A DNA stretch of 64,000 bases from Paracraurococcus ruber (GTDB lineage: Bacteria > Pseudomonadota > Alphaproteobacteria > Acetobacterales > Acetobacteraceae). Both the position numbers and the translations under genes were made by a program. The notes beneath the pieces were generated by a model, which ran no database searches, was not told the origin of the DNA, and saw only the letters and a program-made list of their open reading frames with translations. The stretch covers positions 1 to 64,000 of the forward strand of contig NZ_SMOA01000009.1 of NCBI RefSeq assembly GCF_004353985.1, in the 5' to 3' direction. This document shows, in pieces, positions 18,338 to 28,867 of the stretch (positions are counted from its first letter, which is position 1; every line of letters starts with the position of its first letter).

Positions 18338-19555
18338 ATGCGCCGTCGCTCCGCCCCGCTGGCCTCCGCCCTGCTTCTTCTCCTGCTCGCGCAGGGGCCG
18401 GCGCTGGCCCAGTTCGGACCGCAGGGCCCGCCGGCGGTCGGGGTGGTGACGGCGGACCGCAAGCCGGTGACCGAGACTTCGGAATTCACCGGTCGGATCG
18501 AGGCGGTGAACCGCGTCGAGATCCGCGCCCGCGTCACCGGCTTCCTGCAGGAACGCGCCTTCACCGAGGGGCAGGAAGTGAAGGCGGGCGATGTGCTGTT
18601 CCGGCTGGAGAAGCCACCCTTCGAGGCGGCGCTGGAGCAGTCCCGGGCCAATGTCGCCTCCGCCCAGGCGACGCTCGAGAATGCCCGGGTGTCGCTGGCC
18701 CGCGCGCGGGAGTTGCGGCAGACCGGCGCCGGCACCCAGGTGGCGCTGGACAATGCCCAGGCGCAGGAGCGCACGGCGAATGCCCAGGTGCTGGCGGCCC
18801 AGGCGCAGGTCCGGGTGGCGGAAATCAACCTGGGCTACACCGACATCCTGTCCCCCATCGACGGCAAGATCGGCCGCGCCACCTACACGCCGGGCAACGT
18901 CGTCTCTCCCACCCTCGCCGATCCGCTGGCGATCATCGTCAGCCAGGACCCGATGCGCGTGGTCTTCACCGTCAGCGCCCGCGCCGGCGTCGAGCTGCGG
19001 AACCGCTACGAAGGCCGCGGCGGGGTGAATGCGGTGGTGATCCGCATCCGCACCACCGATGGCCGCGTCTACCCGCAGCGCGGAAGGATCGAATTCGTGG
19101 ACACCCAGGTGGACCGGAACACGGACAGCCTGCTGATCCGCGCGCTGATGCCGAACCCGCGGCGCGACGGCGTGCGCGGCGTGGTCGGCGACCGGGAGCT
19201 GATCGACGGGCAGTTCGTGACCGTGTTCGTCGAGGGGGCGGAGCCGGTGCAGGCCATCGTCATCCCGCGCGCCGCGGTGCTGCAGGACCAGGGCGGCAAC
19301 TACGTGCTGGTGGTGGATGGCGACAAGAAGGCGCAGCGCCGCCCCGTGACGCTGGGCCAGACCATCCGGGACGAGGTGGTGATCGAGCGCGGGCTGGAAG
19401 GCGGCGAGACGGTGATCGCCGAGGGCCTGCAACGGGTCCGCCCAGGGCAGGAGGTGAACGCGGCCCCGGCCGGTGGCCCGCCGCCCGGCGCCCGGCCCGG
19501 CGGTGCCCCGGGCGGGCCGCCCGGTGGGTCGGCCCCCGGCGGCCGGCAGGGCTGA
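18338..19555 (+). CDS. RND efflux periplasmic adaptor (AcrA/MexA-like)
   Basis: A 405-residue membrane fusion protein. A signal peptide ([23 protein letters not shown]) ends near residue 25. The lipoyl half-motifs ([11 protein letters not shown], then [16 protein letters not shown]) flank an alpha-helical hairpin around residues 100-160, followed by beta-barrel and membrane-proximal domains. The C-terminal 30 residues are Gly/Pro-rich. An in-frame ATG at 18302 is a possible earlier start; 18338 gives the more typical signal peptide. The pump gene begins 6 bp later. No outer-membrane TolC-like gene follows, so the pump must borrow one encoded elsewhere. Confidence 0.9.
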   Translation: MRRRSAPLASALLLLLLAQGPALAQFGPQGPPAVGVVTADRKPVTETSEFTGRIEAVNRVEIRARVTGFLQERAFTEGQEVKAGDVLFRLEKPPFEAALEQSRANVASAQATLENARVSLARARELRQTGAGTQVALDNAQAQERTANAQVLAAQAQVRVAEINLGYTDILSPIDGKIGRATYTPGNVVSPTLADPLAIIVSQDPMRVVFTVSARAGVELRNRYEGRGGVNAVVIRIRTTDGRVYPQRGRIEFVDTQVDRNTDSLLIRALMPNPRRDGVRGVVGDRELIDGQFVTVFVEGAEPVQAIVIPRAAVLQDQGGNYVLVVDGDKKAQRRPVTLGQTIRDEVVIERGLEGGETVIAEGLQRVRPGQEVNAAPAGGPPPGARPGGAPGGPPGGSAPGGRQG

Positions 19556-19561
19556 CGCGCC

Positions 19562-22500
19562 GTGATCTCCGGCGTCTTCGTCGACCGGCCGCGGCTGGCG
19601 ATCGTCATCGCGATCGTCACCACGCTCGCCGGCGCCCTCGCCCTGCTGCGCATCCCGGTCGCGCAGTTCCCGGACATCGTCCCGCCGCAGGTCTCGGTGC
19701 AGGCGACCTATCCCGGTGCCTCCGCCGCGGTGGTGGAGGCGACGGTCGGCCAGATCATCGAATCCGCCGTCAACGGCGTCGAGAACATGATCTACATGCG
19801 CTCGAACAGCGCCAATGACGGCACCTATCAGCTATCGGTCAGCTTCTCGCTGGGGTCGAACCCCGACATCAACACGGTCAATGTCAACAACCGCATCCAG
19901 GCCAACCTGGCCCGCCTGCCGCAGGAGGTGCAGCGGGCCGGGCTGATCGTGCGCAAGCAGTCCTCTGCCGTGCTGCAGTTCGTCGCGCTGACCAGCACCA
20001 GCCCCGAGCACAACCCGCTGTTCCTGTCGAACTACGCGACGATCAACATGATCGACCGCATGGCGCGGGTGCCGGGCGTGGGCCAGGTGAACCTGTTCGG
20101 CGCGCAGAACTACTCCATGCGGGTGTGGTTCGAGATCGACCGCCTGACCAACCTGAACCTGACGCCGCAGGACCTGATCACGGCGATCCAGAGCCAGAAC
20201 ATCCAGGCCGCGGTCGGCCGGCTGGGCGCCCAGCCGATCCCGGACACCCAGCAATTCCAGATGAACATCCAGACGCTGGGTCGCCTGGTGACGCCGGAGC
20301 AGTTCGGCAACATCGTCATCCGCGCCAATTCCGACGGGTCCCTGCTGCGGATCCGCGACGTGGCGCGGGTGGAACTCGGCGCGCAGGCGCAGGACACCGT
20401 CTCCCGCCTCAACGGCCAGCCGGCCGTCACCATGGGCGTCTACCTGTCCCCCGGGGCGAACGCGGTCACGGTTGCCGGCGCCATGCGCCGGACGCTGGAC
20501 GAGCTGGACGACCGCTTCCCCCAGGGGATGAAGGCGATGGTGCTGTACGACAGCACCACCTTCGTCGTGGACACGATCCAGGAGGTCATCAAGACGCTGC
20601 TCGAGGCCTTCGTCCTCGTCGTCATCGTCGTCTATCTGTTCCTGGGGTCGCTGCGGGCGACGCTGATCCCGACCATCGCGGTTCCGGTCAGCCTCATCGG
20701 GTCCTTCGCGATCCTGCTCGCCATCGGCTATTCCGCCAACACCATCTCCCTGCTCGGCATGGTTCTTGCCATCGGCATCGTCGTCGACGACGCCATCGTG
20801 GTGGTGGAGAACGTGGAACGGGTGATGGAGGAGCACCCGGACTGGACCCCGGCCGAGGCGGTGAAGCAGGCGATGCGGGAGATCACCGCGCCGATCATCG
20901 CCATCACCCTCGTGCTGCTCTCGGTCTTCGTGCCCATCGCCTTCATCCCGGGCCTGTCGGGCGTGCTGTTCCGGCAGTTCGCGGTGACCATCAGCGCCGC
21001 CATGGTCATCTCGGCCGTCAACGCGCTGACCCTCTCCCCCGCGCTCTGCGTGCTGTTCCTGCGGCATACCGGGCCGAAGCGCGGGCCGATCAAGTACGTG
21101 CTCCGCGGCATCGACAAGGTGCGGGACGGCTATGCCGCGGTGGTGCGGCGGCTGGTCCGCATCTCCGTCCTCTCGCTCGCCGTCACCGCCGGCCTTGCCT
21201 TCGCCATCTGGACCATCGGCGCCAAGACGCCGCAGGGCTTCCTGCCGCAGGAGGACCAGGGGACCTTCTTCGTCCAGGTCCAGCTGCCGCAGGCCGCCTC
21301 CCTCTCCCGCACCCGGGCGGCGGTGGAGCAGGTGGAGGGCATCCTGAAGGGCATCCCGGCGGTGGAGAACGTGCTCTCCATCGTCGGCTTCTCGCTGATC
21401 GACCAGGGCGCGCAGTCCAACTCCGCCTTCATGGTCGCCCGCCTCAAGCCCTTCGAGGACCGGACCAAGGCGGAGGATTCCGTCTTCAACTCGATCCGAA
21501 GGGTCTTCGGCGCCGGCGCCGCGGTGCGCACGGCCAATGTGGTGGCCTTCAACCTGCCGCCGATCATCGGCCTCGGCACCGGCGGCGGCTTCGAATACCA
21601 GCTGCAGGACCTGCAAGGGCGCGATCCCGCCGAACTGGGCAGCGCCATGCTCGGCCTGATCGTCGCCGCCAACCAGGATCCCCGGCTGCAGCAGGTCTTC
21701 TCGACCTTCTCGGCCTCCAACCCCTCGATCTATCTCGACGTGGACCGGGACAAGGCGCAGGCACTGGGCGTGCAGGTCAGCGCCATCTTCCAGGCGCTGC
21801 AGGCCTCGCTCGGCGGCTTCTACGTGAACGACCTGAACCTGTTCGGCCGCACCTGGCAGGTGAACATCCAGGCGGAGGCGCAGGACCGCGACGACATCAG
21901 CGACATCTGGCGCATCCGGGTCCGCAACAACCGCGGCGACATGGTGCCGCTGCGGGCGCTGGCCGATATCCGCATCGTCGTCGGGCCGCAGACCATCAGC
22001 CGCTACAACAATGTCCGCGCCGTCCTGGTCAACGGATCGCCGCGGCCCGGCGTCTCCTCCGGCGATGCGCTGGCGGCGATGGAGCAGCTCTCCGGCCGCG
22101 TGCTGCCGGCCGGCTACAGCTACGAATGGACCGGCACGGCATATCAGGAAAAGCTCGCGGCCGGGCAGACCGCCTATGTCGTGGCGCTGGCCGTGCTGTT
22201 CGCCTACCTGTTCCTGGTCGCGCTCTACGAAAGCTGGACCATTCCGATCCCGGTGCTGATGTCGGTCGTGGTGGGCGGCCTCGGCTCCTTCATTGCCGTG
22301 CTGGTGGCGGGGCTCAGCCTCGACGTCTATGCCCAGATCGGACTGGTGGTGCTGATCGCGCTGGCGGCGAAGAACGGCATCCTCATCATCGAATTCGCCA
22401 AGGAGGCGCGGGAGAGGGGCATGTCCATCCGCGACTCCGCGGTGGAAGGCTCCCGCCTCCGGTTCCGGGCCGTGATGATGACTTCGATCGCCTTCGTGCT

Positions 22501-22759
22501 CGGCCTAGTGCCGCTGGTGACGGCGGAAGGCGCGGCCATGCTGTCCCGCCGGGCGGTCGGCACGCCGGTCTTCGGCGGGATGCTGGCGGCCTCGCTCTTC
22601 GGCATCTTCATGATCCCGATGCTCTACGTCACCTTCCAGTGGACCCGGGAAAAGGTGAAGGGCTGGTTCGGCGTGCATCCGGTGGAACCGCCTTCGGCCG
22701 GCCCGGGCGAAGGGCCGACGCCGATCGCCGACAAGCGCGTCTCGGAACTGGCGAAATGA
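19562..22759 (+). CDS. RND multidrug efflux permease (HAE1 family, AcrB/MexB-like)
   Basis: A 1065-residue inner-membrane pump driven by proton flow. It starts at GTG with [18 protein letters not shown], the classic first helix after the short N-terminus. Helix 4 holds [18 protein letters not shown] with the proton-relay Asp409-Asp410. Helix 10 holds the partner Lys937 in [16 protein letters not shown]. The porter-domain block [20 protein letters not shown] is present near 560. Length and order match the HAE1 family. The substrate range is probably lipophilic drugs or aromatic compounds. The strong terminator after it (22811-22837) closes a two-gene operon. Confidence 0.93.
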   Translation: MISGVFVDRPRLAIVIAIVTTLAGALALLRIPVAQFPDIVPPQVSVQATYPGASAAVVEATVGQIIESAVNGVENMIYMRSNSANDGTYQLSVSFSLGSNPDINTVNVNNRIQANLARLPQEVQRAGLIVRKQSSAVLQFVALTSTSPEHNPLFLSNYATINMIDRMARVPGVGQVNLFGAQNYSMRVWFEIDRLTNLNLTPQDLITAIQSQNIQAAVGRLGAQPIPDTQQFQMNIQTLGRLVTPEQFGNIVIRANSDGSLLRIRDVARVELGAQAQDTVSRLNGQPAVTMGVYLSPGANAVTVAGAMRRTLDELDDRFPQGMKAMVLYDSTTFVVDTIQEVIKTLLEAFVLVVIVVYLFLGSLRATLIPTIAVPVSLIGSFAILLAIGYSANTISLLGMVLAIGIVVDDAIVVVENVERVMEEHPDWTPAEAVKQAMREITAPIIAITLVLLSVFVPIAFIPGLSGVLFRQFAVTISAAMVISAVNALTLSPALCVLFLRHTGPKRGPIKYVLRGIDKVRDGYAAVVRRLVRISVLSLAVTAGLAFAIWTIGAKTPQGFLPQEDQGTFFVQVQLPQAASLSRTRAAVEQVEGILKGIPAVENVLSIVGFSLIDQGAQSNSAFMVARLKPFEDRTKAEDSVFNSIRRVFGAGAAVRTANVVAFNLPPIIGLGTGGGFEYQLQDLQGRDPAELGSAMLGLIVAANQDPRLQQVFSTFSASNPSIYLDVDRDKAQALGVQVSAIFQALQASLGGFYVNDLNLFGRTWQVNIQAEAQDRDDISDIWRIRVRNNRGDMVPLRALADIRIVVGPQTISRYNNVRAVLVNGSPRPGVSSGDALAAMEQLSGRVLPAGYSYEWTGTAYQEKLAAGQTAYVVALAVLFAYLFLVALYESWTIPIPVLMSVVVGGLGSFIAVLVAGLSLDVYAQIGLVVLIALAAKNGILIIEFAKEARERGMSIRDSAVEGSRLRFRAVMMTSIAFVLGLVPLVTAEGAAMLSRRAVGTPVFGGMLAASLFGIFMIPMLYVTFQWTREKVKGWFGVHPVEPPSAGPGEGPTPIADKRVSELAK

Positions 22760-22810
22760 CGCGCGCCGCGCGGCTGGGGTAGCGGGAACCGGCACCGGCC
22801 GGGCATCAGG

Positions 22811-22837
22811 GGGCGGCCTTCGGGCCGCCCTTTCGTT
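22811..22837 (+). terminator. Rho-independent terminator after the RND operon
   Basis: A perfect 8-bp GC stem (GGGCGGCC, 22811-22818, with GGCCGCCC, 22823-22830) closed by a UUCG tetraloop and followed by TTTCGTT. This is the clearest intrinsic terminator in the window, 52 bp after the pump stop codon. Confidence 0.85.
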
Positions 22838-22913
22838 ATTTCGGCCGCTTCCCCCTTCACGCGGCCCCCTTCCTCCGCAGATGATGGGGGAACACCAAAC
22901 GCGGGAGGTCCCC

Positions 22914-25268
22914 ATGGCCAAATTCGGGCTGAGCCAGCCGCTGCGCCGGATCGAGGATCCGCGCCTGCTCAAGGGCGGCGGCCGTTACACGGACGATATC
23001 GCAGTCAATACGGATGCTGCGCATGGCGTGGTGCTGCGCAGCCCGCATGCGGCGGCGAAGATCCTGTCCATCGACACGGCGGCGGCGCTGGCGGTGCCGG
23101 GCGTGCTGGCGGTGATCACCGCGAAGGAGTGGCAGGAGGAAGGGCTGGGGGAGATTCCCTGCGTCATTCCGCTGAAGAACGCCGATGGTTCCCCGCGTGC
23201 GGAGACGCCGCGCGGCGCCCTGGCGTCGGACCGCGTGCGGCATGTCGGCGACCCCGTCGCCTTCGTGGTGGCGGAAACGCCGCAGGCGGCCCGCGATGGC
23301 GCCGAAGCGGTGATGGTGGATTACGACATCCTGCCCTCCGCCACCGACCTCGCGACCGCGCATGAGCCGGGCGCGCCGTTGGTGTGGGACGGCATTGCCA
23401 GCAACGTCGCCTTCGACTGGGAGACCGGCGAGAAGGAGAAGGCGGAACAGCTCGTGAAGTCGGCCGCGCATGTGACGCGGCTGACGGTGGTGAACAACCG
23501 CGTCGTCGTCGCCTCCATGGAAGGCCGCGCCGCCATGGCCAGCTACGACAAGGCGGGGGAGAAGTTCACCCTCACCTGCGGCACCCAGGGCTCCTGGCTG
23601 GTGAAGAACCTGCTGGCCGGCAACGTCTTCAACCTGCCGCCCGAGAAGTTCCGCGTCATCACGCCCGATGTCGGCGGCGGCTTCGGCATGAAGCTGTATC
23701 TCTATGCCGAATACGCCCTGGTCTGCATGGCGGCCCGCCGGCTCGGCCGGCCGGTCAAGTGGGCGAGCGAGCGGACCGAGGCCTTTCTGTCGGACACCCA
23801 TGGCCGCGACAACATCACCCTGGGTGAGCTGGCGCTGGACAAGGACGGGAAGTTCCTGGCGCTGCGCACCCGCAACTACGCCAATATGGGCGCCTACCTG
23901 AACACCTTCGCGCCGATGATCCCGACCATGGCGGGCACCAAGGTGCTGGCCAGCGTGTACAACTTCCAGGCGATCCATGCCCGCGTCATCGGCGTGCTGA
24001 CCAACACCGTGCCGGTGGATGCCTATCGCGGTGCCGGCCGGCCCGAGAGCAACTACGTGGTGGAGCGGCTGATCGACGCCGCGGCGCGGGAGCTTGGCAT
24101 CGACCGGGTCGAGATCCGCAAGCGCAACATGGTCGCGTCCAGCGCCATGCCCTACGTCTCCGCCATGGGCCAGCGCTACGACAGCGGGGAGTTCGGCACG
24201 GTGCTGGACGCCGCGCTGCAGAAGGCCGACTGGGCCGGCTTCGCCGCCCGCCGGTCGGCGTCGGAAGCCAAGGGGAAGAAGCGCGGCATCGGCCTCGCCT
24301 ACTACCTGGAAGCCACCGGCGGCGGCCCGACGGAACGGGCCGAGGTGCGCTTCACCGCCGATGGCCATGCCGAGGTGCTGGTGGGCACCCAGTCCACCGG
24401 CCAGGGGCATGAGACGGCCTATGCCATGCTCACCTCGAACGAGCTCGGCATCCCGATGGACAAGATCCGGATCATCCAGGGTGATTCGGACGAGATCCCG
24501 ACGGGCGGCGGCACCGGCGGCGCGCGCAGCCTCTACTCCGAAGGCCAGGCGATCCTGCTCACCACCGCGACGGTGATCGAGAAGGGCAAGCAGGCGGCCT
24601 CCGAGCATCTCGAGGCCGCGGTTGCCGATATCGAGTTCACCCCCGGCGGCTTCGGCTCCGGCGCCGGCGGCAAGTTCGCCGTCGTCGGCACCGACCGCGG
24701 CGTCGGCATCCTCGACCTCGCCCGCATCCAGAAGGAGCGGGCGGCGAAGGGCGAGCCGGCGACGCTGCTCGACGCCGCCGAGGTGGCGGAGATCAAGTCC
24801 CACACCTTCCCCAATGGCTGCCACGTGGCCGAGGTGGAGGTGGACCCCGATACCGGCCTGATCACCGTGCCGCGCTACATCGTGGTGGACGATGTGGGGC
24901 ATGCGATCAACCCGCTGATCGTGCGCGGCCAGGTGCATGGCGGCGTGGCGCAGGGCATCGGCCAGGCGGTGCATGAGCGCACGGCCTACGACCCCGACAG
25001 CGGCCAGCTCCTCTCGGCGTCCTTCATGGACTACGCCCTGCCGCGGGCGGAGGACCTGCCGGACATCGAGGTGGATCTGATCGAGGTGCCCTGCGAGACC
25101 AACCCGCTGGGCGTGAAGGGCGCCGGCGAGGCGGGCGCCGTCGGCTCGCCACCCGCGCTGATGAATGCGCTGGTGGATGCGCTGTCCACCGTCGGCGTGC
25201 AGCACATCGACATGCCGGCGACGCCGGAAGCGGTGTGGAAGGCGATCAGCGGCGCGAAGGCGGCCTGA
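22914..25268 (+). CDS. Xanthine dehydrogenase/CO dehydrogenase-family molybdopterin-binding subunit
   Basis: A 784-residue molybdenum-hydroxylase large subunit (COG1529, CoxL-like). The N-terminal ald_Xan_dh_C domain covers about 15-130 ([18 protein letters not shown]). The Mo-cofactor domains follow, with [10 protein letters not shown] near 265, [19 protein letters not shown] near 372 and the catalytic Glu739 in the [11 protein letters not shown] loop. The loop reads AYRGAGR, not the AYRCSFR of true form-I CO dehydrogenase, so this is a generic aldehyde, N-heterocycle or thioester-type hydroxylase. The ATG at 22914 has GGGAGG 7 nt upstream. The FAD and 2Fe-2S subunit genes normally found beside it are absent. 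Confidence 0.88.
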   Translation: MAKFGLSQPLRRIEDPRLLKGGGRYTDDIAVNTDAAHGVVLRSPHAAAKILSIDTAAALAVPGVLAVITAKEWQEEGLGEIPCVIPLKNADGSPRAETPRGALASDRVRHVGDPVAFVVAETPQAARDGAEAVMVDYDILPSATDLATAHEPGAPLVWDGIASNVAFDWETGEKEKAEQLVKSAAHVTRLTVVNNRVVVASMEGRAAMASYDKAGEKFTLTCGTQGSWLVKNLLAGNVFNLPPEKFRVITPDVGGGFGMKLYLYAEYALVCMAARRLGRPVKWASERTEAFLSDTHGRDNITLGELALDKDGKFLALRTRNYANMGAYLNTFAPMIPTMAGTKVLASVYNFQAIHARVIGVLTNTVPVDAYRGAGRPESNYVVERLIDAAARELGIDRVEIRKRNMVASSAMPYVSAMGQRYDSGEFGTVLDAALQKADWAGFAARRSASEAKGKKRGIGLAYYLEATGGGPTERAEVRFTADGHAEVLVGTQSTGQGHETAYAMLTSNELGIPMDKIRIIQGDSDEIPTGGGTGGARSLYSEGQAILLTTATVIEKGKQAASEHLEAAVADIEFTPGGFGSGAGGKFAVVGTDRGVGILDLARIQKERAAKGEPATLLDAAEVAEIKSHTFPNGCHVAEVEVDPDTGLITVPRYIVVDDVGHAINPLIVRGQVHGGVAQGIGQAVHERTAYDPDSGQLLSASFMDYALPRAEDLPDIEVDLIEVPCETNPLGVKGAGEAGAVGSPPALMNALVDALSTVGVQHIDMPATPEAVWKAISGAKAA

Positions 25269-25278
25269 CGGCGCGACG

Positions 25279-25301
25279 CGAGGGAGGCCCTGCCTCCCTC
25301 G
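25279..25301. terminator. Hairpin between convergent genes
   Basis: A perfect 10-bp stem (CGAGGGAGGC with GCCTCCCTCG) and a 3-nt loop, 10 bp after the molybdenum-hydroxylase stop and before the end of the minus-strand duplicated-domain protein. There is no T-run; a bidirectional terminator is inferred. Confidence 0.5.
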
Positions 25302-25361
25302 CCGGCCGGCGACAGCGCCGCCGACCGGCCGGGGGCCGAAAGGCCCTCCGAACCCGGAAGT

Positions 25362-25994
25362 CTACCGCACCGTGTAGTCGCTGAGCGCGCAGGTGTTCAC
25401 GTTGCGCTGCTCGCGGGACTGGCCGCCCTGCCAGACGATGCGCAGGTCGTAGCTGCATTCGCCCTGCGGCAGCCGCACCGCGAACCGGGCACCGGGCGCC
25501 ACCGTGGCATCGCCCAGCCGGTCCGGGCCCCAGTTCTGCTGCGAGGAGGGGGAGGCGTAGAACTCCTCGATCACCCGCCCGCTCTGGTTGACCAGGTTGA
25601 AGGACGGGTTGCCCTGCTGGGCGTTGCGCGGCGCCGCGCCGCCGCCACCGAACACCACATCGGTCAGCGCGCAGGTGTTGACCCGCCTCCTCTCTTCCGC
25701 ATTGCCGCCCTGATACACCACCCGGATGTCGTAGACGCAGTTGCCGTCCTGCGGCAGGCGGATGATGTGGCGGCCGCCGGGCGCCACCACCTCCGACCCC
25801 AGCCGGTCATGCCCCCAGGCATTCTCGTTGGAGGGCGACGCATAGACCTCGTTGATCACGTTCGGCGTGTTGTTGACCACACGGAAGGACGGGTCGGTTG
25901 CCTGGGCCGCGGCCGGGCCGGCCAGGGCCAGCAGGACAGCCAGGGGGGCGAGCAAGCTTGCGGCCAGGGTGACGGGCAGCGCGCGGCGCGGCAT
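25362..25994 (-). CDS. Secreted protein with two tandem copies of an approximately 85-residue domain
   Basis: A 210-residue exported protein. The signal peptide (hydrophobic to about residue 31, ending AGPAAAQA) is followed by two homologous domains, about 34-115 and 129-210. Shared blocks are SFRVVNNTPNVINEVYASPS vs SFNLVNQSGRVIEEFYASPS, WGHDRLGSEVVAPGGR vs WGPDRLGDATVAPGAR, and RVNTCALTD vs NVNTCALSD. Each domain has two cysteines (CVYDIR or CSYDLR, plus NTCAL), probably one disulfide per domain. I recognise the domain as one seen in secreted alphaproteobacterial proteins of unknown role, but no function can be given. The start has GGAGGAAT upstream on the minus strand. Confidence 0.8.
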   Translation of the reverse strand: MPRRALPVTLAASLLAPLAVLLALAGPAAAQATDPSFRVVNNTPNVINEVYASPSNENAWGHDRLGSEVVAPGGRHIIRLPQDGNCVYDIRVVYQGGNAEERRRVNTCALTDVVFGGGGAAPRNAQQGNPSFNLVNQSGRVIEEFYASPSSQQNWGPDRLGDATVAPGARFAVRLPQGECSYDLRIVWQGGQSREQRNVNTCALSDYTVR

Positions 25995-26086
25995 GGGGCA
26001 TTCCTCCTTCGGCGCGGGTCGCGGCCAGCATAGCCGGCCGGGCGCGCAGCAGATGTTACGCATAGCACCGGGCGGCAATGGGGCGG

Positions 26087-26578
26087 TCAATCCGGGCCGC
26101 CGGCGGCCCCGGCGCCCATCTCCGCCAGGCGGGCGTCCAGCCGGTCGAGCAATGCGTGCAGGGTCGCCCGTTCCTGCGTCGACAGGGGTGCCAGCCACTC
26201 GGCTTCCAGCCCGCGGGCCTGCGGCACCACCCCGGCATGCACCCGCCGCCCGGCCGCCGTCATGCCCAGGCGCTGCACCCGCCGGTCCGCCGCATCCTCC
26301 TCCCGCGCCAGCAGGCCGCGATCGAGCAGGGCGCGGACGGCGCGGCTGACCTTCACCTTGTCCATGGCGGTGCGCTCCACCACCTCGGTCGCCGACAAGC
26401 CGCCGAAGCGCCCCACGACCGCCAGCACCCGCCATTCGGGAATGGTCAGGCCGAAGCGATCCGAATAGCGCCGGGCGAAAAGGCGGGATGCGCGGTTCGT
26501 CACCACCGACAGGCGATACGGCAGGAACTCCTCCAACGCGAAATCCGCCGCGCCGGCCTCGTTCGATTTTGGTTTCAT
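26087..26578 (-). CDS. MarR-family transcriptional regulator
   Basis: A 163-residue winged-helix repressor. The DNA-binding core is LTIPEWRVLAVVGRFGGLSATEVVERTAMDKVKVSRAVRALLDRGLL, about residues 44-90. The wing DAADRRVQRLGMTAAGR follows and dimerisation helices lie at both ends. It is divergent from the FAD monooxygenase with a 122-bp gap. The palindrome GTTTC-ATAC-GAAAC overlaps its own start codon, which suggests autorepression and control of the monooxygenase operon, as known for MarR regulators of aromatic catabolism. The ligand is probably an aromatic acid or phenol (inference). Confidence 0.88.
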   Translation of the reverse strand: MKPKSNEAGAADFALEEFLPYRLSVVTNRASRLFARRYSDRFGLTIPEWRVLAVVGRFGGLSATEVVERTAMDKVKVSRAVRALLDRGLLAREEDAADRRVQRLGMTAAGRRVHAGVVPQARGLEAEWLAPLSTQERATLHALLDRLDARLAEMGAGAAGGPD

Positions 26579-26585
26579 ACGAAAC
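26572..26585. promoter_or_regulatory. Candidate MarR operator
   Basis: The perfect inverted repeat GTTTCATACGAAAC (arms GTTTC and GAAAC, 4-nt spacer) covers the ATG of the marR gene. It lies in an AT-richer patch of the divergent promoter region. Position and symmetry fit a MarR operator; binding is inferred. Confidence 0.55.
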
Positions 26586-26700
26586 TTGCCCCGCAGCCTC
26601 CGGCAGCGGAGAATGCCGCGAAAGCGGCGGGGCGGGGTAGCCGCCTTGCCGCCCCGCGGCGGGCCGGGCCGGCCGCCATGCTCACTGGGGAGACGAAGCG

Positions 26701-28323
26701 GTGCCCGTCACCTACCAGAACCCGCGCTACGCCTATCGCCGGCCCGACGCCGTCGGCCGCGCCGGGCCGGAGGAGGCGCCGGTGGTCATCGCCGGCGGTG
26801 GCCTGGTCGGGCTGACCCTGGCGCTGGACCTGGCCCGGCGCGGGACCGCCAGCGTGCTGCTGGACGAGGACGACACCGTCTCCTTCGGGTCCCGCGCCAT
26901 CTGCTGGGCCAAGCGCACGCTGGAGATCATGGGCCGCCTCGGCCTCGGGCAGCGCTTCCTGGATAAGGGCATCACCTGGAACCAGGGCCGCGTCTATGTG
27001 CAGGACCGGGAAGCCTATGCCTTCGACCTGCTGCCGGAGCAGGGCCATGAATTCCCCGCCTTCGTGAACCTGCAGCAATACTATGCCGAGGAGTGGCTGG
27101 TCGCGGCCTGCGAGGCAACGGGACTTGTCGACCTGCGCTGGAAGAACCGCGTCGCCTCCGTGGAACGCCGGCCCGACGGCGCGCTGCTGGGCATCGAGAC
27201 GCCGGACGGTCCCTACCGCCTGCATGCGCAGTGGCTGCTGGCCTGCGACGGTGCCCGCAGCCTGGCGCGGGAACAGCTCGGGCTGGAATTCCTCGGCCAG
27301 GTCTTCCGCGACCGCTTCCTGATCGCCGACATCGTCATGCGCGCGCCCTTCCCGGCGGAACGGCGCTTCTGGTTCGACCCGCCCTTCCATCCCGGCCAGT
27401 CCGTGCTGCTGCACAAGCAGCCCGACGATGTCTGGCGCATCGATTTCCAGCTCGGCTGGGATGCGGATCCGGAGGAGGAGAAGCGGCCCGAGAAGGTGCG
27501 CGCCCGCGTCGCGCAGATGCTGGGCGAAGACATTCCCTTCGAACTGGAGTGGGTCAGCGTCTACACCTTCCGCTGCCGCCGGCTGGAGCGGTTCCGGCAT
27601 GGCCGCATCCTGTTCGTGGGCGACAGCGCGCACCAGGTCAGCCCTTTCGGGGCGCGCGGCGGCAATGGCGGCGTGCAGGATGCCGACAACCTGGCCTGGA
27701 AGCTGGATGCGGTGCTGCGCGGCGCGGCGCCGGAGGCATTGCTGGACAGCTACGATGCGGAACGCATCCCGGCGGCCGAGGAGAACATCCTGAACTCCAC
27801 CCGCAGCACCGATTTCATCACGCCGAAGAACGGCGCGGCGCGCGCCTACCGGGATGCCGTGCTGGCGCTGACCACGGCGACGCCGGCGGCACGGCCCTGG
27901 GTGAATTCCGGCCGCCTGTCGCGCCCCGCGGTGCTGCGCGGCAGCCCCCTCGGCACCCCGGGCGGGGAGGACGCGCCGCTGCCGCCCGGCGCGCCGGCGG
28001 TGGATGCGCCGGTGCTGAACCGCGGCCGGGCAGACTGGCTGCTGCGCCATCTCGGCGGCACCGGCTTCACCCTGCTGGCCCTGGCCGGGGAAGGCGCCCC
28101 GCCGCCGGAGGCCCCGCCGGGCATCGCCCGCCTGGTGGTGGGAGAGACGGAGACGACCGGCGGCCTCTTCGACCATGCCGGGCTGGTGGCCCGCCGCTGG
28201 GGCCTCGCGCCGGGGGAGGCCGTGCTGCTGCGGCCGGACCAGCATGTCGCGGCACGGTTCGCCGTCGCCGAGACCCACGCCATCGCCGCCGCCCATCGCC
28301 GTGCCATGGGGCATGCCGCATGA
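26701..28323 (+). CDS. FAD-dependent aromatic monooxygenase (MhpA-like)
   Basis: A 540-residue class A flavoprotein hydroxylase. The FAD Rossmann motif GGGLVGLTLALDLARRG is near residues 32-48. The DG motif LLACDGARSLAREQLG is near 180-195. The GD motif LFVGDSAHQVSPFGARGGNG is near 304-323. A C-terminal thioredoxin-like region (about 410-540) is typical of 3-(3-hydroxyphenyl)propionate and phenol hydroxylases. It would hydroxylate a phenolic substrate with NAD(P)H and O2. The start is GTG, preceded by GGGGAGACG. The next gene overlaps by 4 bp. A marR gene is divergent. The substrate is not determined; no ring-cleavage dioxygenase is nearby. Confidence 0.87.
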   Translation: MPVTYQNPRYAYRRPDAVGRAGPEEAPVVIAGGGLVGLTLALDLARRGTASVLLDEDDTVSFGSRAICWAKRTLEIMGRLGLGQRFLDKGITWNQGRVYVQDREAYAFDLLPEQGHEFPAFVNLQQYYAEEWLVAACEATGLVDLRWKNRVASVERRPDGALLGIETPDGPYRLHAQWLLACDGARSLAREQLGLEFLGQVFRDRFLIADIVMRAPFPAERRFWFDPPFHPGQSVLLHKQPDDVWRIDFQLGWDADPEEEKRPEKVRARVAQMLGEDIPFELEWVSVYTFRCRRLERFRHGRILFVGDSAHQVSPFGARGGNGGVQDADNLAWKLDAVLRGAAPEALLDSYDAERIPAAEENILNSTRSTDFITPKNGAARAYRDAVLALTTATPAARPWVNSGRLSRPAVLRGSPLGTPGGEDAPLPPGAPAVDAPVLNRGRADWLLRHLGGTGFTLLALAGEGAPPPEAPPGIARLVVGETETTGGLFDHAGLVARRWGLAPGEAVLLRPDQHVAARFAVAETHAIAAAHRRAMGHAA

Positions 28324-28562
28324 CGCTGGCGACCACGCCGAACCTGGCCGATCCGGATGCCTTCTACGCCCTGCTCATGCAGGCGCATCGCGGCCTGGAC
28401 GAGGATGCCTCCCGCCGGCTGGATGCCGCGCTGGTCCTGCTGCTGGCCAACCATGTCGGCGACATGGCAGTGCTGGCAGCAGCGGTGCAGCGGGCGCGGG
28501 AGGCGGTGGCGGCCATGCCGGCGGAACAGGGCTTGGCCGCGGAGGGACGGGGAGGGCCATGA
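28320..28562 (+). CDS. DUF2783-family small protein
   Basis: An 80-residue helical protein overlapping the monooxygenase stop by ATGA. The sequence (DPDAFYALLMQAHRGLDED, LDAALVLLLANHVGD, LAAAVQRARE) matches DUF2783, a small family usually encoded right after MhpA-type monooxygenases. A partner or stability role for the hydroxylase is inferred from this linkage. There is no signal peptide or cysteine. Confidence 0.8.
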   Translation: MTLATTPNLADPDAFYALLMQAHRGLDEDASRRLDAALVLLLANHVGDMAVLAAAVQRAREAVAAMPAEQGLAAEGRGGP

Positions 28563-28867
28563 CCCACCCGAGCGGGTGACGGTTCCTCGCCCAGCCTTGC
28601 GGACGCTCCACCCAACACAAACCCTGCGCCACCCGGTCGGTCGTGTCCGGGCGACGGGCGCGATCGACGAAACCTCCGCCGTGGCCAGGATGATCGCTGG
28701 CCCCGGACCCTGGCCCAAGGGGCGACGAGGCACGATCCGGTCGGACCCTCCCCGCCCGGCAGTGTCGGCGTGCCGCGCCTGCGACCGCCATCGACGGAAG
28801 CGGCGGCCGGGGCCGAGCGGCAAGCCTCCCGCGCCGGCGCATCCCGGCGACGGTCGAGCGATGCCTC
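28563..28867. other. Intergenic region, no gene seen
   Basis: About 305 bp between the convergent DUF2783 and methyltransferase genes. No coding signature, RNA gene or strong terminator was recognised. Confidence 0.5.

Noticed and set aside
22914-25268. Form-I carbon monoxide dehydrogenase (CoxL)
   Set aside because: The active-site loop reads AYRGAGR, not the AYRCSFR signature of form-I CoxL, and CoxM/CoxS are missing.
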